Of a stretch of 6,364 bases of DNA, positions 1 to 5,801 are shown one piece after another. The notes beneath the pieces were generated by a model. It had not been told where the DNA came from. It saw nothing but the letters and a program-made list of their open reading frames with translations, and did no database searches. The number at the start of each line of letters is the position of its first letter. The stretch's first letter is position 1. The position numbers and the translations under genes were made by a program. The stretch comes from Proteobacteria bacterium UBA2996 (GTDB lineage Bacteria > Pseudomonadota > Gammaproteobacteria > Arenicellales > UBA868), in the NCBI GenBank assembly GCA_002346525.1, contig DDZY01000170.1:1-6364 (forward strand), given 5' to 3'.

Positions 1-1103
1 CCGGGATAGATATCGGGGTCATTACTGACGATGACAGCGTTTACTACTACAGTGGCTACTATGGCTATCTGCATATGGACTTCGGACGCCCGACTCTGCT
101 GGTGGTTTCGGCAGAGGGTGAAACAGTCCTGATTACACCCACGATGGAGAAATCTCTCGCTGAGTCTCTCGCTATGGTGGATCGAATCGAACTCTGGAAT
201 GACGGTATCGGGGCTGAATGGCGAGAAGCCCTACCCGGCCTCTTGGGGACAACAGCCGCGATCGGGATAGAACCTGATCTCATTCCACCGCCCGTTCGGA
301 CGTTTATTGATTCGATTGTTGAGGCAAAACGCTATCGCGATCTCACACCGATCGTTTCCGATATGCGGATGATTAAATCGCAGGAAGAGCTCAAGATCGC
401 CCGGCACGCAGGCGAGGTAGGGATCGCCATGATGGACGCTGGCCGCAGCGCCATCAAGGAGGGTGTCGCCGAGTACGAAGTTGCGCTTGCGGCCACCACT
501 GCCGGAACTCACAAGGCTGCTGAATTGCTGCGAACCCATTACGCAGGCTCGCAAATGTCTCCCAGTATTCACTTCATGCAGATCCTTGCCTCTGGGCAGG
601 AGATCACCATGACCCATCACCGCGCCAGCACCAAGGCGCTCAAATATGGTGAACCGGTGTTCTTGTGTTTTTGCGGTATGACCGATTTTCACCGCTTTAA
701 GCTGGGATTCGATCGCACCTTCTGGATTGTTGAAGTCGGGGACCGTTCTCAGGAAGCGGTGTATCAAACGGCTGTCGATAGCCAGGCTGCAGCGCTCTCG
801 GTTCTGGGGCCAGGCGTGCTCGCCGAAGAGGTCCACGGCGCCTACGCTGAAGTCATTCAATCAGCCGGTTTTGAATATCCTTTTCGCTGTGGACGGGCAA
901 CCGGATTCAGTTTTCTCGAGCGCCCGCAACTGGTGTTTGGGGATAAAACAGTACTGCAACCGGGCATGGTATTTGCCGTAGATGGCTCAGTGACGGTCCC
1001 AGGAGAATTTCGTGCGCAGGTAGGTGACAGCGTCATCATTACCGAAGACGGCTACGAGCAGATCACGGAGCACCCCAAGACTATCGCTGATGTGATCGTG
1101 TAG
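1..1103 (+). CDS. Creatinase-like M24-family hydrolase, 5' end outside window
   Basis: The frame is open from base 3, so the first visible Met (base 75) is internal; about 366 residues are visible and perhaps 40 are missing. The N-terminal part reads YYYSGYYGYLHMDFGRPTLL, like the creatinase N-domain. A linker with MRMIKSQEEL leads into the pita-bread catalytic domain. Family knowledge, from memory: Pseudomonas creatinase hydrolyses creatine to sarcosine and urea without metal, using a His, two Glu and an Arg in FGRP. Here FGRP is kept, and a His of MTHH (615-617) aligns with the catalytic His. The two Glu positions appear as Asp (GFDRT at 711-713; AVDGS). The M24 metal ligands are mostly lost: GRATG replaces GHGxG, and QVGD replaces the last Glu. 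I infer a metal-independent C-N hydrolase of unknown substrate; a loss-of-function relative is possible. It is convergent with the shell operon, so it has its own promoter outside the window. Confidence 0.85.
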   Translation, partial: GIDIGVITDDDSVYYYSGYYGYLHMDFGRPTLLVVSAEGETVLITPTMEKSLAESLAMVDRIELWNDGIGAEWREALPGLLGTTAAIGIEPDLIPPPVRTFIDSIVEAKRYRDLTPIVSDMRMIKSQEELKIARHAGEVGIAMMDAGRSAIKEGVAEYEVALAATTAGTHKAAELLRTHYAGSQMSPSIHFMQILASGQEITMTHHRASTKALKYGEPVFLCFCGMTDFHRFKLGFDRTFWIVEVGDRSQEAVYQTAVDSQAAALSVLGPGVLAEEVHGAYAEVIQSAGFEYPFRCGRATGFSFLERPQLVFGDKTVLQPGMVFAVDGSVTVPGEFRAQVGDSVIITEDGYEQITEHPKTIADVIV

Positions 1104-1232
1104 CCGTCGACGCCGACTCTTGAACCAGACTCGCTCAAGGTCTATCCCAGTGCCCGGTGCGAGACGCCCTGGACCAGATCTGATAGCCCACATTAGTCTC
1201 TGCGCGTAGACTGCCGACTGCCCGGCTCGGCG
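1104..1232. other. Convergent intergenic gap with weak inverted repeats
   Basis: This spacer separates the 3' ends of the plus-strand M24 gene and the minus-strand hydrolase gene. It holds several imperfect dyads: CTTGA (1119-1123) with TCAAG (1135-1139); CTATCCCAG (1142-1150) pairing in two blocks with CTGG (1169-1172) and GATAG (1182-1186); and an 8-bp palindrome CAGATCTG (1175-1182). A tandem 7-bp repeat GACTGCC lies at 1209-1222. CGGCT (1223-1227) pairs with AGCCG (1236-1240) across the hydrolase stop codon. None is followed by a run of T on either strand, so I do not call an intrinsic terminator. I see no ORF or RNA gene here. Confidence 0.35.
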
Positions 1233-1907
1233 TCAAGCCGATACAAACGATGCGATATCTTCTGACTGTATAACGTGACAGTAGATCATGTTGATGACAG
1301 CCAGTTCATGGTTATGTAGCTCCATCGTCGAGGCCGCGCAGCAGTCTTCGACAACCACGACATTGAAACTCTCATCAGCCAGACTTCTCACAGTACTACT
1401 GACACATTGATCGGTAAAAATTCCCGCAACTACCACGTTGCGAATCCCAATGTTATGCAGGATCAGTCGAAGGTTGGATCCGGTTAACGCGCTGTCCGTC
1501 GTCTTGGTGATGACAATCTCGTCTCCCTTAGGCGTCAATTCCGGAACAAGTTGACTGTCCTCTCGATCTTTTGGCAACAACAGGTAATTGAAGCCGGGCT
1601 TCTTCTGACTCAGGGATCGGTCACGCCCATCTTCTGTTAGGCAGGCAATCCGCGCATAGATGATTTCGAAACCGTGCCCCCGGCACTGTTCTACCAGCGC
1701 TGCGGTCCCTGGTATCACCTGTTCGTTCATTCGGTCAAAAAACGGCGACCATCGGGAAGCCTCTTCGGGATCGTCAGGCGTTTCCAGATAGGTGTTCTGG
1801 ATGTCGATGACGAGCAGCGCTGTTTCAGCGGGCTTGAGTTCCGGATCTTCAGGTGCCTGCGCGTTTTCGTAATAAAACGATCGGAAGGCATGCTTCCAGT
1901 CACTCAC
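1233..1907 (-). CDS. Isochorismatase-fold cysteine hydrolase (C-N amidohydrolase)
   Basis: A 224-residue protein of the isochorismatase-like superfamily, which includes N-carbamoylsarcosine amidase, biuret hydrolase, RutB and nicotinamidase. The Asp-Lys-Cys catalytic triad is visible: D35 in LLVIDIQN, K135 in ITKTTDSAL, and C168 in GIFTDQCVSSTVR, preceded by the usual hydrophobic strand. The TDQCV and VVEDCCAAS pattern looks closer to the carbamoyl/ureido-cleaving members than to true isochorismatases, so I infer hydrolysis of an amide or ureido bond; the substrate is unknown. About 25 polar residues precede the first strand. No encapsulation-type helix is evident at either end, so its place inside the shell is unproven. 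The start is GTG, overlapping the TGA of the upstream BMC-T gene by 4 nt, with a purine-rich ribosome site just before it. It is the last gene of the visible operon. Confidence 0.88.
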   Translation of the reverse strand: MSDWKHAFRSFYYENAQAPEDPELKPAETALLVIDIQNTYLETPDDPEEASRWSPFFDRMNEQVIPGTAALVEQCRGHGFEIIYARIACLTEDGRDRSLSQKKPGFNYLLLPKDREDSQLVPELTPKGDEIVITKTTDSALTGSNLRLILHNIGIRNVVVAGIFTDQCVSSTVRSLADESFNVVVVEDCCAASTMELHNHELAVINMIYCHVIQSEDIASFVSA

Positions 1908-2536
1908 CTGGCTCTCCCTTGCACCGTGGCGAGAGTTTCTCTGATCGCAGATTGCGCCTGTCGTAACTCATCGGCATCACCAGACATAAACACCCTACCC
2001 GAGACGCCCATCATCTGGACATCGTTCAGAACCGTACCGGGCGCGGCACGCTCTGCCTCGTTTGCTGCTGCGCAGGCAAACAATGCAGGCGTCATCTCGC
2101 ACAACAGCAAAGACTGGCCCGGAATCAGCATAGACGCACTTCTTGACCGGTTCAGAATAATGGAATGCTGGTCTGAGAGATTCTCAATCACATCCTCAAA
2201 GAGAATCTGTGGCGCCAGTTGATCAGACGCGCTGGCGCCAATGCCTTTCAGAATCGCGTCTCCTGCAGCGTCCAACTCTTCCCGATCCGAAGAATGTAAC
2301 TCCAGCAAGCCGAATTGCCTTTCGGTAAAGAGAATCCCGGGCTCCATATTTGGCGCCGCTTTTAGAGCGAGATCCGATATGCGATGGATCGCCAATGCTG
2401 GGGAGACCTCGATGATCAGGCTGTGTTGTCCCTCAAAGGGTGGATACCCTCGAGCACGAGTCGGCGTACTGAGATATGCTGCAAACTGCGGCTGCAGATC
2501 ATAAATCGGCAGGTAAACCCTAAGCTCTGTCATCAT
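1904..2536 (-). CDS. BMC-T shell protein (tandem BMC domain), second copy
   Basis: A 210-residue trimer-forming shell protein with two BMC domains. Domain 1 (about residues 38-98) carries IIEVSPALAIHRISDLALKA and TERQFGLLELHS; domain 2 (about 122-203) carries LLLCEMTPALFACAAANEAE and GRVFMSGD. The N-terminal block DLQPQFAAYL is shared with the paralogue at 3599-4210, as are the ERQFG and PQIL blocks, so the two arose by duplication. Trimers of this class form pseudohexamers that sit in the shell facet and often have larger, sometimes gated, pores; whether this one does cannot be read from sequence. Two adjacent ATG codons (2536 and 2533) are possible starts; a GGGAG site at 2542-2546 fits either. 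It follows the BMC-H gene after a 38-nt spacer and overlaps the hydrolase gene by 4 nt. Confidence 0.92.
   Translation of the reverse strand: MMTELRVYLPIYDLQPQFAAYLSTPTRARGYPPFEGQHSLIIEVSPALAIHRISDLALKAAPNMEPGILFTERQFGLLELHSSDREELDAAGDAILKGIGASASDQLAPQILFEDVIENLSDQHSIILNRSRSASMLIPGQSLLLCEMTPALFACAAANEAERAAPGTVLNDVQMMGVSGRVFMSGDADELRQAQSAIRETLATVQGRAR
1912..1918 (-). promoter_or_regulatory. Ribosome binding site supporting the GTG start
   Basis: The minus strand reads GGGAGAG four bases before the GTG at 1907. Together with the 4-nt GTGA overlap it supports this non-ATG start for the cysteine hydrolase. The site lies inside the end of the upstream BMC-T gene. Confidence 0.6.
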
Positions 2537-2560
2537 TCAGTCTCCCAGCGCGGCTTCAGC

Positions 2561-2580
2561 GGCTAGTCCAATCGCTAGCC
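2561..2580 (-). promoter_or_regulatory. Hairpin at the BMC-H stop codon
   Basis: A perfect 6-bp inverted repeat, GGCTAG (2561-2566) with CTAGCC (2575-2580), has an 8-base loop. In the minus-strand transcript the first arm contains the BMC-H stop codon. No T run follows, so it is not an intrinsic terminator. It could slow 3' decay of the BMC-H message or lower read-through into the second BMC-T gene; that role is inference. Confidence 0.45.
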
Positions 2581-2856
2581 TGCAGTCAGCGCAAAGTGCC
2601 CGCCCAGATCTGCATGCGGACGCGGAATCACGTGCACTGCAACCACTTCGCCCACCTGATTCGCAGCTTCGGCGCCGGCTTCTGTTGCTGCTTTTACCGC
2701 GCCAACATCGCCTTTGATAACAACCGATACCAAGCCGCCACCGACTTCATTCTTGGAAACCAGTTCCACGTTAGCGGCTTTGACCATTGCATCAGCCGAT
2801 GCCAGTGCGGGGACGTAGCCTCGCGTCTCGATCATTCCGATTGCCTGATTAGACAT
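2575..2856 (-). CDS. BMC-H hexameric shell protein, PduA/EutM type
   Basis: A 93-residue single-domain BMC protein, the usual length for the main facet tile of metabolosome shells. It aligns without gaps to PduA as I remember it: GMIETRG at the start, DAMVKAANV in the first helix, KGDVGAVKAATEAG, and HVIPRPH near the end. The edge residues that hold hexamers together are present (K26, R79). The pore loop reads E37-V38-G39-G40-G41, where PduA has K-I-G-S-G; the pore-rim Ser is thus Gly and a nearby Lys is Glu, which should change pore size and charge. It is the only BMC-H gene in the window. Its ATG is preceded by a full-consensus ribosome site, unlike the coupled starts of its neighbours, fitting high output. 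Confidence 0.97.
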   Translation of the reverse strand: MSNQAIGMIETRGYVPALASADAMVKAANVELVSKNEVGGGLVSVVIKGDVGAVKAATEAGAEAANQVGEVVAVHVIPRPHADLGGHFALTAG

Positions 2857-2861
2857 TATTT

Positions 2862-2868
2862 ACCTCCT
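2862..2868 (-). promoter_or_regulatory. Full-consensus Shine-Dalgarno site of the BMC-H gene
   Basis: The minus strand reads AGGAGGT followed by five A/T-rich bases and then ATG. It is the strongest ribosome site in the window and fixes the BMC-H start at 2856. Confidence 0.85.
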
Positions 2869-2876
2869 GGTATTCT

Positions 2877-2890
2877 GGGCTTTGTAGCCC
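2877..2890 (-). promoter_or_regulatory. Hairpin just upstream of the BMC-H ribosome site
   Basis: A perfect 5-bp inverted repeat, GGGCT with AGCCC, encloses a 4-base loop (ACAA in the transcript). It lies in the 52-nt spacer between the BMC-P and BMC-H genes and ends 8 bases before the Shine-Dalgarno site, leaving that site single-stranded. No T run follows. It may mark an mRNA processing site or a stable 5' end for a BMC-H transcript; this is inference. Confidence 0.4.
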
Positions 2891-2908
2891 GTTGGTGAAT
2901 TAGGGTTG

Positions 2909-3151
2909 TCAATTCTTTTCGTCGATGGATCCGATGATCAAAGCATCTACCGGAGCCTTGATCTTTGTGAAATACGCCGCAGCCACAGATCCCTGAGTGA
3001 TCAGCACTGCCTCACCTTCGTTGCAGCCTAGGGGATCTAAAGCGATCAACGAGCCCCCGCCGTCAAGAGAAACCTCCAGAAGGGCTCCATTGGGCAGTGT
3101 GTCGATACGTCGTGATGACCAGACTCTTCCTGTTACTCGGCCACGAATCAT
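2909..3151 (-). CDS. BMC-P pentameric vertex protein (EutN/CcmL family)
   Basis: An 80-residue protein of the EutN/CcmL/PduN family, slightly shorter than the common 85-95 residues. It starts with the typical MIRGRVTGRVWSS strand, continues with an LIALDPLGCNEGEAVLITQG core (the family's D-x-x-G-x-x-x-G-E turn), and ends with APVDALIIGSID, the conserved end of the barrel. Such proteins form pentamers that cap the vertices of the polyhedral shell, so its presence argues that this locus makes closed compartments. The usual Ala-Arg after the GS turn is replaced by GSVAAA. Its ATG overlaps the TGA of the upstream gene by 4 nt (ATGA), and an AGAGG ribosome site precedes it. It is the only BMC-P gene in view. 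Confidence 0.95.
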   Translation of the reverse strand: MIRGRVTGRVWSSRRIDTLPNGALLEVSLDGGGSLIALDPLGCNEGEAVLITQGSVAAAYFTKIKAPVDALIIGSIDEKN

Positions 3152-3594
3152 TGCTTTAACCTCTCTATCTTCTTGCCTGAACGCCTGATGACGTCGTTTG
3201 CAAGCGGCGTTAATTGGACGCCTTTGGAAATTTGGATGACTTGGATCTCTTCTGGAAACTGCATTGCCTGCTTTTCCGTGATTACGCCTTTTTCAATCTG
3301 AAGCACGGCAGACCTAGGAGATGGTGTGGTTTGATTACCCTGCCTTGCATCCCCGTCACGCGTATCGAGTCGAAAGAGATGACGCCCAGACTCAATGGCG
3401 ATACGACCAGACGGGTCGCTGCTGAGCGCCAGAATTCTCCTGACAAAACGCGCGAGATCCTGATTCGAGTTGATCGCAACCACCTCTTCAGTAACGCGTT
3501 CTTTTCGCGGGCTCGATTCACTCGATTGCTGACGGATTTTGTGCAGTTCTTCATGGAGTAGATCGCGAATCGTCTGTCTCAATACTTCGCTCAT
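3148..3594 (-). CDS. Small BMC-associated protein, cargo-type N-terminal helix
   Basis: I do not recognise this 148-residue protein as a named family. The chosen start (ATG at 3594) lies 4 nt after the BMC-T stop and gives MSEVLRQTIRDLLHEELHKI, an amphipathic helix resembling encapsulation peptides of Pdu and Eut cargo. A polar Ser/Arg/Glu linker follows, then a core with QDLARFVRRILAL and GRHLFRLD (about residues 45-78), a low-complexity spacer, and a C-terminal block from GVITEKQAM to LTPLANDVIRRSGKKIERL. That last block resembles the T-P-x-A-R-x segment near the start of EutQ and EutT and the end of PduM. Inference: a lumen or shell-adaptor protein, perhaps a PduM-like assembly factor. An upstream ATG at 3699 is open but would overlap the BMC-T gene by about 100 nt, so I rejected it. 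It overlaps BMC-P by 4 nt. Confidence 0.75.
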   Translation of the reverse strand: MSEVLRQTIRDLLHEELHKIRQQSSESSPRKERVTEEVVAINSNQDLARFVRRILALSSDPSGRIAIESGRHLFRLDTRDGDARQGNQTTPSPRSAVLQIEKGVITEKQAMQFPEEIQVIQISKGVQLTPLANDVIRRSGKKIERLKQ

Positions 3595-3598
3595 CACT

Positions 3599-4210
3599 TC
3601 AGACCGCCCCCGCATTACGAAGGCTGCTTTCGGCCGCATCGCGGGCGTTGCGAATCTCGGCCTCATCCCCTGCCAGGTACACCCGCCCGTTCGCGCCAAT
3701 CATCCGGTAGTCCACCACCTTGATATTGGCCTCTTTCTCAGCCTCATTACACGCCATGATGGCATAGGATGCCGGCTGGCATTCGAGCAGATAAAGTGAA
3801 TCACCCCCCAGGATCATCGATCCCAGTTTGTTTCTGTTGATCAGAAATGCATGCTGATGATCAACCCGGGTCACTACCTTCGAGCCAAGAATCTGCGGCG
3901 TGCTGGCCTCTTCTTCGTGGGCCCCGATGGCATCCAATACGGCTTGGGCTCCCGCTTTGACTTCAGCCGTTGAGCGGGAGTGAAACTCAAGATAACCAAA
4001 TTGCCGTTCTACAACGAGCAGTCCAACCGACACGTTTGCTCCCTTCAAGGCGACATCCGTCAAACCCTCAATATCAAGGCCTGGTGCGACCTCAATGATC
4101 TGCGCCGCCATGTTGTGTCTTGGCAACACCCCTCGCATCCACGAGGCGATGTATGCCAATGTCTGCGGCTGGAGCTGATCAAGAAAAATGAAGGATCTCA
4201 GGTCGGACAT
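3599..4210 (-). CDS. BMC-T shell protein (tandem BMC domain), first copy
   Basis: A 203-residue trimeric shell protein. Domain 1 (about residues 35-97) holds QIIEVAPGLDIEGLTDVALK and VVERQFGYLEFHS; domain 2 (about 123-198) holds LYLLECQPASYAIMACNEAE and GRVYLAGDEAEI. Both match the BMC fold's E-x-x-G/P strand, Ala-rich helix and closing strand. The N-terminal block, with LDQLQPQTLAYIAS, matches the other BMC-T here and marks a shared subfamily distinct from EutL and PduB as I remember them. Domain 2 has SMILGGDS where the paralogue has SMLIPGQS, so the two trimers likely differ in this segment. The gene starts 7 nt after the aldehyde dehydrogenase stop with only a weak ribosome site, suggesting translational coupling. 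Confidence 0.93.
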   Translation of the reverse strand: MSDLRSFIFLDQLQPQTLAYIASWMRGVLPRHNMAAQIIEVAPGLDIEGLTDVALKGANVSVGLLVVERQFGYLEFHSRSTAEVKAGAQAVLDAIGAHEEEASTPQILGSKVVTRVDHQHAFLINRNKLGSMILGGDSLYLLECQPASYAIMACNEAEKEANIKVVDYRMIGANGRVYLAGDEAEIRNARDAAESSLRNAGAV

Positions 4211-4217
4211 GACTATC

Positions 4218-5801
4218 TCAATTTCGGAGAATCGAACGAAGCTCCTCAGCGATGATTTTTCTGAGTTCTTCGAGACTGGGGTCGGAACGGCCTGCAGACC
4301 TTACGCCTTCGGCGGCCGGTCTGAAAGTGGGCCCATTGGAGCCCGGAACACCGTCAGCTGGCGCAGTGGGCAGGGGTCCCGCCAAATTGACGGAGACGCC
4401 TTGATAACTGCCAAACGCCTCGTCAGGACTGGAGTTATAGGCAAGGCGGGTCCAGTGCACGAGGTGCTGCGGGCCGATGTTCTCTCCAATCGAGCTGCGG
4501 CCGAAATAGCCGGTGCCTACGGTGAACGTCGGTGCCAAAGCGGTCGAGAAGCCGGCCGCACCTTGAGTACAGGGCGCATTAACAACCACCCGATAAGCCT
4601 CCACTGCGCCCGCAAAATCCATTGCTGCAGTTTCATCGCTCGTGTGAATCGCTGCGGAGTGTCCGGCGCCAGCGATACGCAATACAGCCCTTGCCTGCGA
4701 GATGGCTTGAGACCGGGTTCGCACCACGTGGTACGCCAATACAGGGCAAAGCTTCTCGCGCGACAGAGGTTCTTCGACGCCGATCTGGCTGATCGGTGCA
4801 ACCAGGACCTTGATATTCTCAGGCACACGGATTCCGCATTCCTTCGCAATCCAGACTGCGTCCCGGCCCACCGTTTCGACATTGAATCCTCTATCGTGAA
4901 ACAGGTAGCGGCGGAGCCGATCGACATCGTCAGCGTCACAAATGTAGGCACCATTCTGTCTCAGGGCCTGACACAAACGCTTATCGATTGACTCAAGCGC
5001 AATCAAGACACTTTCGTTGGTACAAAGCGCCGAGTTATCAAATGACTTTGACTCGATGATTCTTTTCGCCGCTTTGTCGATATCCGCCGTGTCATCCACC
5101 AAGGCTGGCGCATTCCCGGGGCCGACACCGATGGCCGGATTCGAAGACGAATAAGCCGAGCGCACCATGGCGTTGCCGCCCGTGGCGAGCGTGACCGAGG
5201 TCTTCTTAGAACGCATGAATTCCTCAACCAGGGGAATGGTTGGATGCTCAATGATTTGGATGACCCCATCCGGCGCGCCTGCTTCCTGGGCCGCGTTGGA
5301 TAAAAGGTGTGCCGCATCTACGCTGCATTCGCGCGCAGCCGGATGCGGACTGATCACGATAGCGTTGCGCGTCATCAGTGCAAGGAGAATCTTGTAGTTG
5401 ATGGTCGCAATCGGGTTAGTCGATGGCGTCAGTGCCAGGATCACGCCGGCAGGCCGGGGAATTTCGACCATTTTGCGCGCCTCATCGATCCGGGGATTAA
5501 CGAAATCCTGGTCGCGATAAAAATCAACCAGCGGATGGGCAGTCAGCTCGTTTTTGATTTTCTTATGCGCCGCGACACCGAAACCGGTTTCCTCTACTGC
5601 CCAATCGCCGTATCGACCCGCATTCTCATGCGCCACTTTTGCGACTGCATCGACGATAGACATTGTCAGAGTCCGGTCAAAGCGACGGAAGACTTCCGCA
5701 GCCCAGCGTGCCCGTTCAAGGACAATGTCAGCCTGCCCAGCAAGAGCGGCGGGCGTATCAGCGATATCGACTAAGGTTCTGACTTGCGGTTCCATAATCA
5801 T
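4218..5801 (-). CDS. CoA-acylating aldehyde dehydrogenase with C-terminal encapsulation peptide
   Basis: A 527-residue member of the acylating aldehyde dehydrogenase group (PduP, EutE, SauS, AdhE N-domain), which oxidises an aldehyde to acyl-CoA with NAD+ and CoA. Visible motifs: TPSTNP with N129 near the oxyanion hole; GVGPGNAP at 225-232, where the general-base Glu of ordinary aldehyde dehydrogenases is absent, as in acylating ones; catalytic C260 in SFDNSALCTNES; EKLCPVLAY at 349-357; and ENIGPQHLVHW near the end of the catalytic part. The family usually has about 465 residues. The extra 60 or so are a Gly/Pro/Ala-rich linker (about 457-506) and a final amphipathic helix LEELRKIIAEELRSIL, a typical targeting peptide to the shell lumen. 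The start overlaps the aminotransferase stop by 4 nt (ATGA); a second ATG at 5795 is possible. The Ala- and sulfoacetaldehyde-type similarity is suggestive only; the substrate is not determined. Confidence 0.95.
   Translation of the reverse strand: MIMEPQVRTLVDIADTPAALAGQADIVLERARWAAEVFRRFDRTLTMSIVDAVAKVAHENAGRYGDWAVEETGFGVAAHKKIKNELTAHPLVDFYRDQDFVNPRIDEARKMVEIPRPAGVILALTPSTNPIATINYKILLALMTRNAIVISPHPAARECSVDAAHLLSNAAQEAGAPDGVIQIIEHPTIPLVEEFMRSKKTSVTLATGGNAMVRSAYSSSNPAIGVGPGNAPALVDDTADIDKAAKRIIESKSFDNSALCTNESVLIALESIDKRLCQALRQNGAYICDADDVDRLRRYLFHDRGFNVETVGRDAVWIAKECGIRVPENIKVLVAPISQIGVEEPLSREKLCPVLAYHVVRTRSQAISQARAVLRIAGAGHSAAIHTSDETAAMDFAGAVEAYRVVVNAPCTQGAAGFSTALAPTFTVGTGYFGRSSIGENIGPQHLVHWTRLAYNSSPDEAFGSYQGVSVNLAGPLPTAPADGVPGSNGPTFRPAAEGVRSAGRSDPSLEELRKIIAEELRSILRN

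Noticed and set aside
231..860. 209-residue minus-strand ORF
   Set aside because: It is a shadow of the M24 gene and shows no recognisable motifs.
75..1103. Met at base 75 as the true start of the M24 gene
   Set aside because: The frame is open from base 3 upstream and the preceding residues match the creatinase N-domain, so the gene starts outside the window.
1104..1240. Bidirectional intrinsic terminator between the convergent genes
   Set aside because: Dyads are short or interrupted and none has a T run on either strand.
2880..2912. Internal promoter with an exact TTGACA (minus strand, 2907-2912) before BMC-H
   Set aside because: No acceptable -10 box lies at 16-18 bases; the best match (TACAAA) is 20 bases away and falls inside the hairpin. 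The hexamer also covers the BMC-P stop codon and may be chance.
3148..3699. 183-residue version of the small protein starting at 3699
   Set aside because: It would overlap the BMC-T gene by about 100 nt and adds a basic, unstructured leader; the ATG at 3594 starts directly with the cargo-type helix.
4188..4991. 267-residue plus-strand ORF
   Set aside because: It lies antisense to the aldehyde dehydrogenase, whose motifs are intact; the translation shows no family features.
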